The position numbers and the translations under genes are program-made. A stretch of DNA of 35,236 nucleotides, taken from NCBI GenBank assembly GCA_003554665.1, contig PWGY01000143.1:1-35236 (forward strand), read 5' to 3'. The DNA is from Bacteroidales bacterium (GTDB lineage: Bacteria > Bacteroidota > Bacteroidia > Bacteroidales > UBA7960). The notes under the pieces were generated by a model. The model searched no databases. It saw only the letters and a list, made by a program, of their open reading frames with translations, and had not been told where the DNA came from. Numbering within the stretch: the stretch's first letter is position 1; each line of letters starts with the position of its first letter. Shown here piece by piece: positions 1 to 7,000 of the stretch.

Positions 1-2
1 AC

Positions 3-650
3 CCCCTGCAATTCTTTATCCGCCTGCGTGATGAACAGTCAGGACAATCCCGCCTCGATGACATCCTTGACAGGGAAACACGTAACGCCGTGGCCAGTCA
101 TGAACTCCTTGACCTTGTCAGGTCTACCAACAGGACACCGGAAGTTTACGAAGACTACCTGGAAGAATTGGAGGTTCTTGAAGAAATCACCGTAGGGAGA
201 GAAAAAATCGAAGCCCTCGTGATGGAACGCGCCAATGAAAGAACCTCCGACCTTGGCATTGAGATCCTGGACTTCCGCTTTAAACGAATGAACTATGTCA
301 CTGAGGTCCGTGAGCGGGTGTACGATCGCATGATCAGTGAACGAAACAGGATCGCAGATCAGTTCCGCTCAGAAGGAGAAGGGGAAGCCCGTAAAATTGA
401 AGGAGACAAAGAACGCGACCTGGCAGAGATCCAGTCGGAAGCCATCAGGGAGTCAGAAATGATACGTGGCCGTGCAGATGCCAGGGCTACTGAAATTTAC
501 GCTTCTGCCTACAACAGAAACCAGGCGGCGCGGGAACTCTACAGTTTCCTGCGGAGCATGGAGGCGCTGGAGAAATCAATGGACAAGGAAACCACCATCA
601 TTCTTACCACAGACAATGAACTGCTGCGTTTCCTGCGTGAAACGAACTAA
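3..650 (+). CDS. hflC: HflC-like SPFH/band-7 protease modulator, 5' partial
   Basis: The reading frame is open from base 3, so the N-terminus, with the membrane anchor and the start of the SPFH domain, lies outside the window. A GTG at 90 is internal, because the frame upstream of it reads a normal HflC stretch (RLDDILDRETRNAVASHELL). The visible part covers the second half of the SPFH domain (DLGIEILDFRFKRMNY) and the long charged helix typical of HflC (RIADQFRSEGEGEARKIEGD, then repeated E/R/A residues), ending in a short C-terminal tail. In the known family HflC pairs with HflK at the inner membrane and modulates the FtsH protease; hflK would be expected just upstream, outside the window. 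The next gene has its own promoter, so hflC probably ends this transcript. Confidence 0.9.
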   Translation, partial: PLQFFIRLRDEQSGQSRLDDILDRETRNAVASHELLDLVRSTNRTPEVYEDYLEELEVLEEITVGREKIEALVMERANERTSDLGIEILDFRFKRMNYVTEVRERVYDRMISERNRIADQFRSEGEGEARKIEGDKERDLAEIQSEAIRESEMIRGRADARATEIYASAYNRNQAARELYSFLRSMEALEKSMDKETTIILTTDNELLRFLRETN

Positions 651-713
651 GCAATCTATATTTTGCAGCCTGCCTGGGGTGACAGGAGGATAAAACATAA
701 AAATGAAAATATT

Positions 714-743
714 TTTGTTTGTTTAAGTTTTTTACTATTTTTG
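714..743 (+). promoter_or_regulatory. Bacteroidota-type promoter of the lipoprotein gene
   Basis: TTTG at 714-717 and TATTTTTG at 736-743 match the -33 TTTG and -7 TAnnTTTG consensus with an 18-base spacer. Transcription would start near 750, giving a leader of roughly 40 bases before the ATG at 793. The region around it is strongly T-rich, so part of the match may be chance. Confidence 0.55.
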
Positions 744-792
744 GATGAATTCGTGTTATTTTTCAACAGACCACCAACCAAACACTTGCAAC

Positions 793-1365
793 ATGAAAAA
801 ATATCTGCTTACACTGCTGGTCATAAGCATGCCTTTTGCATTCAGTGCATGCGATGATGATGATGACAATGACCTGAACGGTCAGGAAAATACCTTTACT
901 TACGATGGAGAGAGTTACGCCATTGACCACGGCTTATTGTTTTATTACGGTGAATACGGCGGCGCCCACGACTATGATCTCATCCTGCATTCTGATGGCA
1001 TCAGTTTTGAGGAGGAGTCATTCAGCGGAAACGGCAATGCCCTGATATTCATTATTTATTCCGACTCAGCAACCGGTCTGACTCCCGGTTCCTACAACTA
1101 CGAAGAAGACGAGGAACCCTTCTCTTTCATGGAGGGTGAAATGCTTCTTGAGTTTGACATTGCTACCGAATCCGGCACTGAAATGTGGATAGAAGGCGGA
1201 AGCATTGACGTAGAGAGGTCAGGCAACACCTACACCCTGGAGATCAATGTAACGGCCGAGGACGGAAAACCCATCCGGGGGACTTTCGAAGGCGGAATTA
1301 ATCTCATTGATTATTCTGAAGAGGAGTGGAAGCAAGCAACTTCAACAAGAAACCACTTCAGATAA
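793..1365 (+). CDS. Small surface lipoprotein of unknown function
   Basis: A 190-residue protein with a lipoprotein signal peptide: MKKYLLTLLVISMPFAFSAC, with Cys20 as the lipidation site. Cys20 is followed directly by DDDDD. In Bacteroidota, acidic residues just after the lipid-anchored cysteine are known to direct lipoproteins to the cell surface, so surface exposure is likely. The start at 793 is chosen over an upstream in-frame ATG at 745 because it gives a clean signal peptide and because 745 lies next to the predicted promoter. The mature part is acidic, rich in Gly, Tyr and Glu, and appears to be all beta strand; no enzyme motif is visible. I do not recognise the family. It has its own promoter and a strong terminator, so it is probably a single-gene transcript. 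Confidence 0.85.
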   Translation: MKKYLLTLLVISMPFAFSACDDDDDNDLNGQENTFTYDGESYAIDHGLLFYYGEYGGAHDYDLILHSDGISFEEESFSGNGNALIFIIYSDSATGLTPGSYNYEEDEEPFSFMEGEMLLEFDIATESGTEMWIEGGSIDVERSGNTYTLEINVTAEDGKPIRGTFEGGINLIDYSEEEWKQATSTRNHFR

Positions 1366-1413
1366 GATCCAGCCAAAGGCTTTTTACCAAGGCTTTTAGC
1401 CCGAAGTTTTCTC

Positions 1414-1453
1414 CGGACCCCCATTCGACGATGGGGGTCCGATTTATTTTATT
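1414..1453 (+). terminator. Rho-independent terminator after the lipoprotein gene
   Basis: A perfect 11-bp stem (CGGACCCCCAT at 1414-1424 with its complement at 1431-1441) closes a 6-base loop and is followed by a T-rich stretch at 1442-1453. It lies just past the stop codon (1449-1451) of the convergent minus-strand peptidase gene, so the hairpin may serve both genes, but only the plus strand has the T-rich tail. Confidence 0.85.
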
Positions 1454-3179
1454 CGGGGATACGGAACCGGTCGCCGGTGTGCTTTATGATTACCTCACGC
1501 CACCATTCAGGATAACCGGGGTGTTCCACAATGGGGTATTTTCCGTATTCATTGGTCAGGAACTCCCCGTCTTTCTCCTTTTTTACATTGCCATCAAGGT
1601 ATTTCACCATGAGGAAGCGATAAAGTTCCTCCCAGCGTTCCACGGTATGGTTGCCCATATTCACCGAAAACTCTGTCAGAAAATCCCTTGCCAGTTCCGG
1701 ATCTTCCTGATACAATGATGTGGCTGCCTCGTCGATAACCGGCACATACGCAAGGAATTTATTTTCAAGTGAACTTTGCACCTTGCGGACATCTTCGATC
1801 TTCAGGCTGTAACGCAGATATACAAAATGGGCCACCTTGTTGAAAACCCAGAAAGCTGCATCGTCCTTATATTCCAGGATACTTCCATAGCCTTCCTTGT
1901 AGGCATCGGGTGCCCTGCGGATACCAGCATACATGGGCACATATACCGTCATGTTGGTGTCATCCACCCCAAACCAGGTGATCCCGCCGATGTGGTCAGG
2001 ATAGTCACCGCGAAGCTGGGCGATGTATGAGAACCCGGTCTGCTGGGTTACTGTGGTCCTTTCGTTGAAATACATCTTACCATCGTACTCCCACCTCAAC
2101 GGAACCCAGCGGTAGGGGCTGTTGAACGGACCGCCACCCACGTCCTGCGACTTATCATAAGGTGTACCCTGCAGGTAATCGCGTTTAAAGGCAAACAAAT
2201 CCTCAACCGAGAGCTTTTCCTCGGGTTTCACATAAAGCGGCATGCGGTTTTCCATGTCATATCCCATGGCATAATCAAAATACGGATCCATATCGCTTCG
2301 TACTCGGTTGAACATACTCCACACCCGTGCCTCACAAAAACGTGCTTTCCCAAAGTTAATCGGGGCATAGGCATCCGCAAAGCTGAAATCCTGATCCGAC
2401 CCTGAAAAATACCCCTGCTCCCTTGCGAAGCTGATCACATCCTCCGAATACACAACCCTCACCTCAGGATCATGGAGGCGATCAAACTGAGCGCAGGTAA
2501 TGGAAACCGGGTCGTCTTGCTGGGGAAAAGTGGTGATGCGCGCCTGGTTGGCATGCGCCGACACATATCCGTCAGGGATCCGCTTGGCCACCCAGACTGC
2601 TCCTTTGTTGGCATTGTAAAACCCGCCATATTCATCCTCCTGAAGATCCACCCCTTTGCCAATGATCTCCATATACCACACCTCGTTGGGGTCAGCAATG
2701 GAAAAGGACTCCCCGGAGCTATAGTAGCCATACTCCTCCACAAGCTCAGCAATGATTTGGATCGCCTCCCGCGCATCGGAAGCCCAGTGCATGGCAAGCA
2801 TCATCAGGCTGCTGTAGTCAATTTCACCGGTGGTATCAAACAACTCTTCCCGGCCGCCAAATGTAGATTCTCCGATGGCCACCTGTTTTTCATTCATAAA
2901 GCCAATTACCGTATAAATATGCTCAGGATGGGGGATCTTCGCCAGGGGTTTGTGTGACCCCCGGTAATAAGCCTGAAAATAGGAGTCTTCCGGCTGCGGT
3001 CCGCCGGGCCGGTAATACAATTCACCATAGCGGATGTGGGAGTCTGCTGCGTAACTGATCATGCTTGAACCGTCAACAGTGGCACCGGGGGTAACCAGGT
3101 AACTGGTGCATGATAAAGTTTTCCCGGCCATGCCGACTGTTAAAAAAAACAAAATCAATGTGCTGATTCGTACCATCAT
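1449..3179 (-). CDS. C69-family dipeptidase-like protein, secreted
   Basis: A 576-residue protein with an N-terminal signal peptide (hydrophobic residues 4-18) followed by CTSYLVTPGATVDGSSMISY. This is the start of peptidase family C69 (dipeptidase A-like, N-terminal nucleophile fold). The cysteine at residue 24 would become the N-terminal nucleophile after processing. The sequence before it (KTLSC) is a poor lipobox, which favours a processed nucleophile over a lipid anchor. Downstream stretches (IGESTFGGREEL, FSIADPNEVWYMEIIG, GYVSAHANQARI) also fit the family. Members cleave dipeptides or act as Ntn-type amidohydrolases; the substrate cannot be read from sequence. The gene stands alone on the minus strand, with a TATCTTTG promoter 35 bases upstream of the start. 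Confidence 0.85.
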   Translation of the reverse strand: MMVRISTLILFFLTVGMAGKTLSCTSYLVTPGATVDGSSMISYAADSHIRYGELYYRPGGPQPEDSYFQAYYRGSHKPLAKIPHPEHIYTVIGFMNEKQVAIGESTFGGREELFDTTGEIDYSSLMMLAMHWASDAREAIQIIAELVEEYGYYSSGESFSIADPNEVWYMEIIGKGVDLQEDEYGGFYNANKGAVWVAKRIPDGYVSAHANQARITTFPQQDDPVSITCAQFDRLHDPEVRVVYSEDVISFAREQGYFSGSDQDFSFADAYAPINFGKARFCEARVWSMFNRVRSDMDPYFDYAMGYDMENRMPLYVKPEEKLSVEDLFAFKRDYLQGTPYDKSQDVGGGPFNSPYRWVPLRWEYDGKMYFNERTTVTQQTGFSYIAQLRGDYPDHIGGITWFGVDDTNMTVYVPMYAGIRRAPDAYKEGYGSILEYKDDAAFWVFNKVAHFVYLRYSLKIEDVRKVQSSLENKFLAYVPVIDEAATSLYQEDPELARDFLTEFSVNMGNHTVERWEELYRFLMVKYLDGNVKKEKDGEFLTNEYGKYPIVEHPGYPEWWREVIIKHTGDRFRIPE

Positions 3180-3213
3180 ACAAAAATTTAAGAAATGGAT
3201 TTATTTTTGCAGG

Positions 3214-3221
3214 CAAAGATA
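3214..3221 (-). promoter_or_regulatory. -7 promoter element of the C69 peptidase gene
   Basis: On the minus strand this reads TATCTTTG, an exact TAnnTTTG match, in the context GTATCTTTGCC also seen ahead of polA. It would start transcription around 3207 and give a leader of about 28 bases. No convincing -33 TTTG is visible at the usual spacing. Confidence 0.6.
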
Positions 3222-3288
3222 CGCAGAAAACCGGCGCAGAGAGACCGTGTTTTTTGACAAGGGATGAACACTCCTTACGTGAGAAAGC

Positions 3289-3424
3289 GATGTCTGAGGG
3301 AAGGGGATGTCTGTGGATCTGATGGAAGGGAATGTCTCAGGAATGGTGGCGTCTGTGGGAATGGTGGCGTCTGAGGGAAGGGAATGCCTGTGGAATGGTG
3401 GCCTCTGAGGGAAGGGAATGAACA
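3289..3424. repeat. Degenerate G-rich tandem repeat upstream of the peptidase gene
   Basis: About 135 bases made of irregular copies of two words, GGAATGGTGGCGTCTG and CTGAGGGAAGGGAATG, alternating with a period of roughly 18-22 bases. It lies in the 464-base gap between the divergent peptidase gene (start 3179) and the His-rich membrane protein (start 3644), upstream of the peptidase promoter. Short open frames across it on the minus strand (PFPQTPPF-like) are translated repeat and not a credible gene. Confidence 0.75.
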
Positions 3425-3492
3425 TTCAGCCCGAAGAAAGCGTTTGATTGTAAAACCTGACATACGGCCGGGAATTATAAATTTAAATAATA

Positions 3493-3530
3493 CCGGCAAT
3501 CATACATGCCGGCAACCATACATACCGGCT
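3493..3530. repeat. 16-bp tandem repeat, 2.4 copies
   Basis: The units CCGGCAATCATACATG (3493-3508) and CCGGCAACCATACATA (3509-3524) differ at two positions, and a third CCGGCT begins at 3525. The repeat lies 114-151 bases ahead of the His-rich protein gene, where a regulator could bind. Confidence 0.7.
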
Positions 3531-3557
3531 TATAAACACCAGCTAAACTCAGAACAA

Positions 3558-3599
3558 AGCAGCGTATTAAATAAAAAACAGAGCAGCATATTAAGTAAA
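3558..3599. repeat. 24-bp period direct repeat ahead of the His-rich protein gene
   Basis: AGCAGCGTATTAAATAAA at 3558-3575 and AGCAGCATATTAAGTAAA at 3582-3599 match at 16 of 18 bases. AT-rich, about 45-85 bases before the start at 3644. I see no TAnnTTTG promoter in this gap, so the promoter of the following gene is not resolved. Confidence 0.6.
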
Positions 3600-3643
3600 T
3601 ACACACTTAGCCATCACAAACAGGGGCAAAAACCCGGCCCGAA

Positions 3644-4012
3644 ATGACAAAAAAGAACTGGCATATAATATGGATACTGATCGCCCTGCCGACAGTCTTA
3701 CTGCTGTTCCACAACCAGGCAGCCAATTGGCACTACCATATTACCAGCCAGGGTATCATCATAGAACATGCCCACCCTTTTACCAACAGCATGATCCCCG
3801 ATACCCCGTTCCAGGATCATCAGCACAGTGATTTTGAATACCTTGTACTGGCCCAGTTGATGCTAACCACGGCATTGATCGCCCTGGTTCTGGTTTTGCT
3901 GGGCCTGCTGTTTAATGACCAGCAACGTAAAACCCCTTTGCCGCTGCCCGTATTCCTTTCCGGCCCTGACCCTGATCAGATCCCCCCGCGCGGCCCCCCG
4001 GTTAACAGATAA
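3644..4012 (+). CDS. Small His-rich two-helix membrane protein
   Basis: A 122-residue protein with two predicted membrane helices, at about residues 7-23 and 66-90. The loop between them is rich in histidine (H23, H30, H32, H42, H44, H59, H61, with HYH, HAH and HQH pairs), as expected of a metal-binding segment. A positively charged N-terminus suggests the loop faces the periplasm. The C-terminal tail (from about 91) is rich in Pro, Gly and Asp. I do not recognise a named family. The next gene in the same direction encodes a ZnuD-like TonB receptor, so a role in sensing or handling zinc or another divalent metal is a reasonable inference. The stop codon is followed at once by a composite repeat element. 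Confidence 0.7.
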   Translation: MTKKNWHIIWILIALPTVLLLFHNQAANWHYHITSQGIIIEHAHPFTNSMIPDTPFQDHQHSDFEYLVLAQLMLTTALIALVLVLLGLLFNDQQRKTPLPLPVFLSGPDPDQIPPRGPPVNR

Positions 4013-4179
4013 AGGTTGGAGGGTAGAAGGTGGAAGCTCGAAGGAAGAAGTTAGAAAGTAGAAGAAAGAAGCTAGAGGTTGGAAGGTGGAAGCCGGAAGC
4101 TCGAAGCTGGAAGGTAGAAGCCGGAAGCTCGAAGCTGGAAGGAAGAGGTTGGAAGGTAGAAGGTGGAAGGTGGATGTTA
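4013..4179 (+). repeat. Composite repeat copy A, module 1: purine-rich array
   Basis: 167 bases built from short purine-rich words (GGAAGGT, AGAAGG, GGAAGCTCGAAGCTGG) with almost no long pyrimidine run on this strand. It starts on the base after the stop codon of the preceding gene. Its counterpart in copy B, on the other strand at 24971-25138, is 168 bases of the same kind of sequence, also starting within a few bases of a stop codon. Confidence 0.85.
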
Positions 4180-4260
4180 GACCCTGAAGGGGTCACATAT
4201 TACTAACCACAGGAAACAGCCACCCGTTTTATGACCCCGGAGGGGTCACATGTTACTAAC
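4180..4260 (+). repeat. Composite repeat copy A, module 2: GACCCC-type hairpins with conserved core
   Basis: It contains hairpins GACCC-TGAAG-GGGTC (4180-4194) and GACCCC-GGA-GGGGTC (4233-4247), each followed by the word TCACATRTTACTAAC. Bases 4195-4260 match copy B (complement of about 24890-24955) with only a few differences. A further copy of the hairpin word lies at 4507-4521, inside module 3. Bases 4261-4326 between modules hold no obvious hairpin. Confidence 0.85.
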
Positions 4261-4326
4261 CTCCCCGGTGCTCTACCTAACCATCGGCAGCTTCCCCATC
4301 ACCAAGCCCCTTGAGAACCAACAACC

Positions 4327-4549
4327 GGAGGCGCGTTAGCGCCGACCAACCAAGGGTGCGAAGCACCCGTCAACCGAAGGAGGCGATAGCCTCCGACAAA
4401 CCGGAGGGGGCGATAGCCCCCGACTAACCGCGAAGGGCGTTAGCCCTGAGCTAACCGAAGGAGGCGAAGCCTCCGACCAACCAAGGGTGCGAAGCACCCG
4501 TTTTATGACCCTGAAGGGGTCACATGTTACTCACAAGCGCGTTAGCGCC
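4327..4549 (+). repeat. Composite repeat copy A, module 3: array of covarying mini-hairpins
   Basis: Eight short perfect hairpins joined by CCAACCA/CTAACC-type linkers: 4330-4343 (loop GTTA), 4354-4368 (GAA), 4379-4394 (GATA), 4406-4421 (GATA), 4434-4447 (GTTA), 4460-4474 (GAA), 4485-4499 (GAA) and 4537-4548 (GTTA). The stem sequence differs between most hairpins, but both arms change together and the core GC-loop-GC is kept. The array ends 17 bases before the ATG of the TonB receptor, so it would be part of any transcript running into that gene. Confidence 0.85.
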
Positions 4550-4565
4550 GTTAAACTCATTTACC

Positions 4566-6839
4566 ATGTTACGACACTTTACAATTATCTCTTTCATATT
4601 TTCGATAAGCATTTTTACTGCTTTCCCGCTTTACGCGTCTATTCCGGATTCGTCTGTTCCGGCAAGCGAACAGCAACGTCCGGAAACTGACGCCAATGTA
4701 TTCGGTCATGTAATCGATGCCGAAACCGGGGAACACATCCCTTTTATCAACATCATCGTTGAAGGAACGCGCATTGGTACAATCACTGACGCCTCAGGCC
4801 ACTACCTGCTGACCAACCTGCCGGAAGGCGAGCATCGTTTGGTCGTTCAGGGTATGGGCTATGCCACTGCCTCGGTGGAATTCGTTGCAGAAGCCGACAA
4901 AACCAAAGAGGTGGATGTGGAGATCATGCCAACCGCACTTGACCTGGATGAGGTAGTTTTTACCTCCTCTCCGACCCGGAGCGGGTTTCGCTACCAGCCC
5001 AACCAGGCCTACATGGGCGAGTCACTGCAACGCCGTAGCGAAGCCTCATTCGGCGAAATGCTGAACTCAGAACCCGGAGTGGCCATGCGTTCTTTCGGAT
5101 CGGCTCCCGCCAGGCCGGTAATCCGCGGCCTCGATGGTGATCGCATTCTGGTATTGCAAAATGGTGAACGCATGGGCGACGTTTCAGAAACGTCTGCTGA
5201 CCACAGTATTGCCATGGATCCACTGGCCGCAAGCCGTGTTGAGGTGGTAAGGGGACCTGCCAGCCTGCTTTACGGATCCAGTGCACTGGGCGGAGTGATC
5301 AACCTGATGACCACAGACATCCCGGAAGACTGGGACACCGGATCTTCCGGCGTATTGTCTGCACAGGGAGCCACCGTCAACGAAATGGGAGCCGGTTTTG
5401 GCCGATATACTTACGGTGCCGAAAACATGGCCACCACAGCCAGGGTGTCGTATCGCCAATCAGGCAATATCAACACCCCGGAAGGAACCATTTACAGCAC
5501 ATCCATGGAGAACTTTGACGCAGCAATCGGCACCGGTTTCCGTCGCGATAACCGATCCGGGGGTATCAGTGCTTCTTTTGTGAACCAAACCTTTGAGGTG
5601 CCGGAATCAATGGACACGGACGAAAGGGTTGAGATCCGGATGCAGCGACAGGGGCTGCAGGGAAAGTTGTTCACCGAACACGACAGGCTTTTTGACAGGA
5701 CAGAGGTTCGTTTTCATGCCACCCGCCTCTCACAGCAGGAAATAGAACTGGATCTCGAAGAAGACGGAACCTGGGATGAGGACCTGGAACTTGAATATGA
5801 TAAATATACCTTCAGTTCAACCATTACCATGCAGCACAAACCGGTAGGTGTTGTGGATCGTGGCGCCGTCGGGTTTAACCTGTTTGGCCACCACATGGAT
5901 GTAGGGGGAGACGAAGCCTATACACCAGGGGAACAACGACTTTCTTTGGCCGCTTTTACCTTCCAGGAGCTTCCCCTTACCAACAGAACCCGTTTGCAGG
6001 CTGGTCTGAGGCTTGACTTTCAGCACACCGCTGCAGTATCAAACGACCTGTTTCCCGATATCAGCCAGTCACGCAACGCATTGAACTACTCCGGCTCACT
6101 TGGTATCAACTACCGGCCCGCTGAAGGATGGGAGATCGGGGGTCAGCTTGCCCGTTCACACAGAAACCCCACAGTGGAAGAGCTTTACGCTGACGGACCC
6201 CACCTGGGAGCAGGGGTTTTTGAGATCGGCGACCCGGATCTGAAAGATGAAATCGGGCACGGTGCAGACCTTTTCCTGAACTACCGAAACCAAACAATCA
6301 GGTTTGAACTGGCAGGATATATCAATGACTTCAGAAATTTCATCATTTTCAAGCCCACCGGGCAGGTGGATGACAACTCAGGTTATCCCGTATTCGCCTA
6401 CGAGGGAGATGAAGCCACCCTGATCGGCGGAGAGGCCAGCATCGACATCATGCCCACCGAAAACCTGACGATCAACCTGGGAGCCGATTATGTCAGCGGT
6501 CGCCGTACCGGAGACGAAAGTGAAAACCTGCCTTTCATTCCTCCTTTCAGGCTGATGGCCGGCCTGGAACAGGATTTTGGCTCTTTCTGGATTGCAGGCA
6601 GGATACAGCGCGTTTCCAAACAGGACCGTATTGCTCCTGAGGAGGAAGCAACCGACGGCTATACCCTGCTTGGCGCCCAGTTGGGCTACAGACTCGACCA
6701 TGGCGGCCGGCACGTACTCATGCTTCGTGGTGAAAACCTCACGGACAAAGCCTACCGCGATCATTTATCGCGGATCGAAGACAGAAATATTACCATGCCG
6801 GGAAGAAATATAAATCTGGCCTACAGGTGGTATTTTTAG
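4566..6839 (+). CDS. ZnuD-like TonB-dependent receptor with carboxypeptidase-like N-terminal domain
   Basis: A 757-residue outer-membrane transporter. A signal peptide (residues 1-25, ending PLYAS) leads into a carboxypeptidase-regulatory-like domain (about 45-115, FGHVIDAETGEHIPFINIIV), the plug (about 130-250) and a 22-strand-type barrel ending in the terminal aromatic YRWYF. The plug stretch PARPVIRGLDGDRILVLQNG, then GDVSETSADHSIAMDPL and RVEVVRGPASLLYGSSALGG, resembles the zinc receptor ZnuD, so zinc or a related metal is the likeliest cargo; ligand residues were not verified. The start at 4566 gives a clean signal peptide; an upstream in-frame ATG at 4524 lies inside the repeat array and is rejected. 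It is probably co-transcribed with the His-rich membrane protein upstream. Confidence 0.88.
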   Translation: MLRHFTIISFIFSISIFTAFPLYASIPDSSVPASEQQRPETDANVFGHVIDAETGEHIPFINIIVEGTRIGTITDASGHYLLTNLPEGEHRLVVQGMGYATASVEFVAEADKTKEVDVEIMPTALDLDEVVFTSSPTRSGFRYQPNQAYMGESLQRRSEASFGEMLNSEPGVAMRSFGSAPARPVIRGLDGDRILVLQNGERMGDVSETSADHSIAMDPLAASRVEVVRGPASLLYGSSALGGVINLMTTDIPEDWDTGSSGVLSAQGATVNEMGAGFGRYTYGAENMATTARVSYRQSGNINTPEGTIYSTSMENFDAAIGTGFRRDNRSGGISASFVNQTFEVPESMDTDERVEIRMQRQGLQGKLFTEHDRLFDRTEVRFHATRLSQQEIELDLEEDGTWDEDLELEYDKYTFSSTITMQHKPVGVVDRGAVGFNLFGHHMDVGGDEAYTPGEQRLSLAAFTFQELPLTNRTRLQAGLRLDFQHTAAVSNDLFPDISQSRNALNYSGSLGINYRPAEGWEIGGQLARSHRNPTVEELYADGPHLGAGVFEIGDPDLKDEIGHGADLFLNYRNQTIRFELAGYINDFRNFIIFKPTGQVDDNSGYPVFAYEGDEATLIGGEASIDIMPTENLTINLGADYVSGRRTGDESENLPFIPPFRLMAGLEQDFGSFWIAGRIQRVSKQDRIAPEEEATDGYTLLGAQLGYRLDHGGRHVLMLRGENLTDKAYRDHLSRIEDRNITMPGRNINLAYRWYF

Positions 6840-6940
6840 CATATTTGGCACAGAGTTTGCATGCAAAATAGTGAGATCAAAATTACTTAATATAACAACC
6901 TTAAGTAGTTTCTCTTCATGTTGTTTTGGTTAATGGATGA

Positions 6941-6966
6941 AGCCCGGCCACCCGCCGGGCTTTTTT
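6941..6966 (+). terminator. Rho-independent terminator after the TonB receptor gene
   Basis: GCCCGGC (6942-6948) and GCCGGGC (6954-6960) form a 7-bp GC stem, extended by A-T pairs, around a 5-base loop, followed by six T residues (6961-6966). It lies about 100 bases past the receptor stop and just ahead of the polA promoter. The stretch 6840-6940 holds nothing else I can identify. Confidence 0.9.
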
Positions 6967-6975
6967 CATTTTGAG

Positions 6976-6983
6976 TATCTTTG
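6976..6983 (+). promoter_or_regulatory. -7 promoter element of polA
   Basis: TATCTTTG is an exact TAnnTTTG match, 17 bases before the ATG at 7001, so the leader would be only about 10 bases. The context GTATCTTTGCC is the same as at the C69 peptidase promoter. A TTTG at the -33 position is not evident. Confidence 0.6.
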
Positions 6984-7000
6984 CCTCAAAACCAATCACC

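Noticed and set aside
3201..3499. Minus-strand frames rich in Pro, Phe and Ser (PFPQTPPF-like)
   Set aside because: They are translations of the G-rich tandem repeat, overlap each other and have no start context.
4327..4549. Regularly spaced palindromes that could be read as a CRISPR array
   Set aside because: The palindromes differ from each other, the linkers are near-identical and only about 10-20 bases long, and no cas genes are present. This is the reverse of the CRISPR pattern of constant repeat and variable spacer.
4524..4565. In-frame upstream ATG extending the TonB receptor by 14 residues
   Set aside because: It lies inside the hairpin array and would place a non-signal sequence before an otherwise normal signal peptide at 4566.
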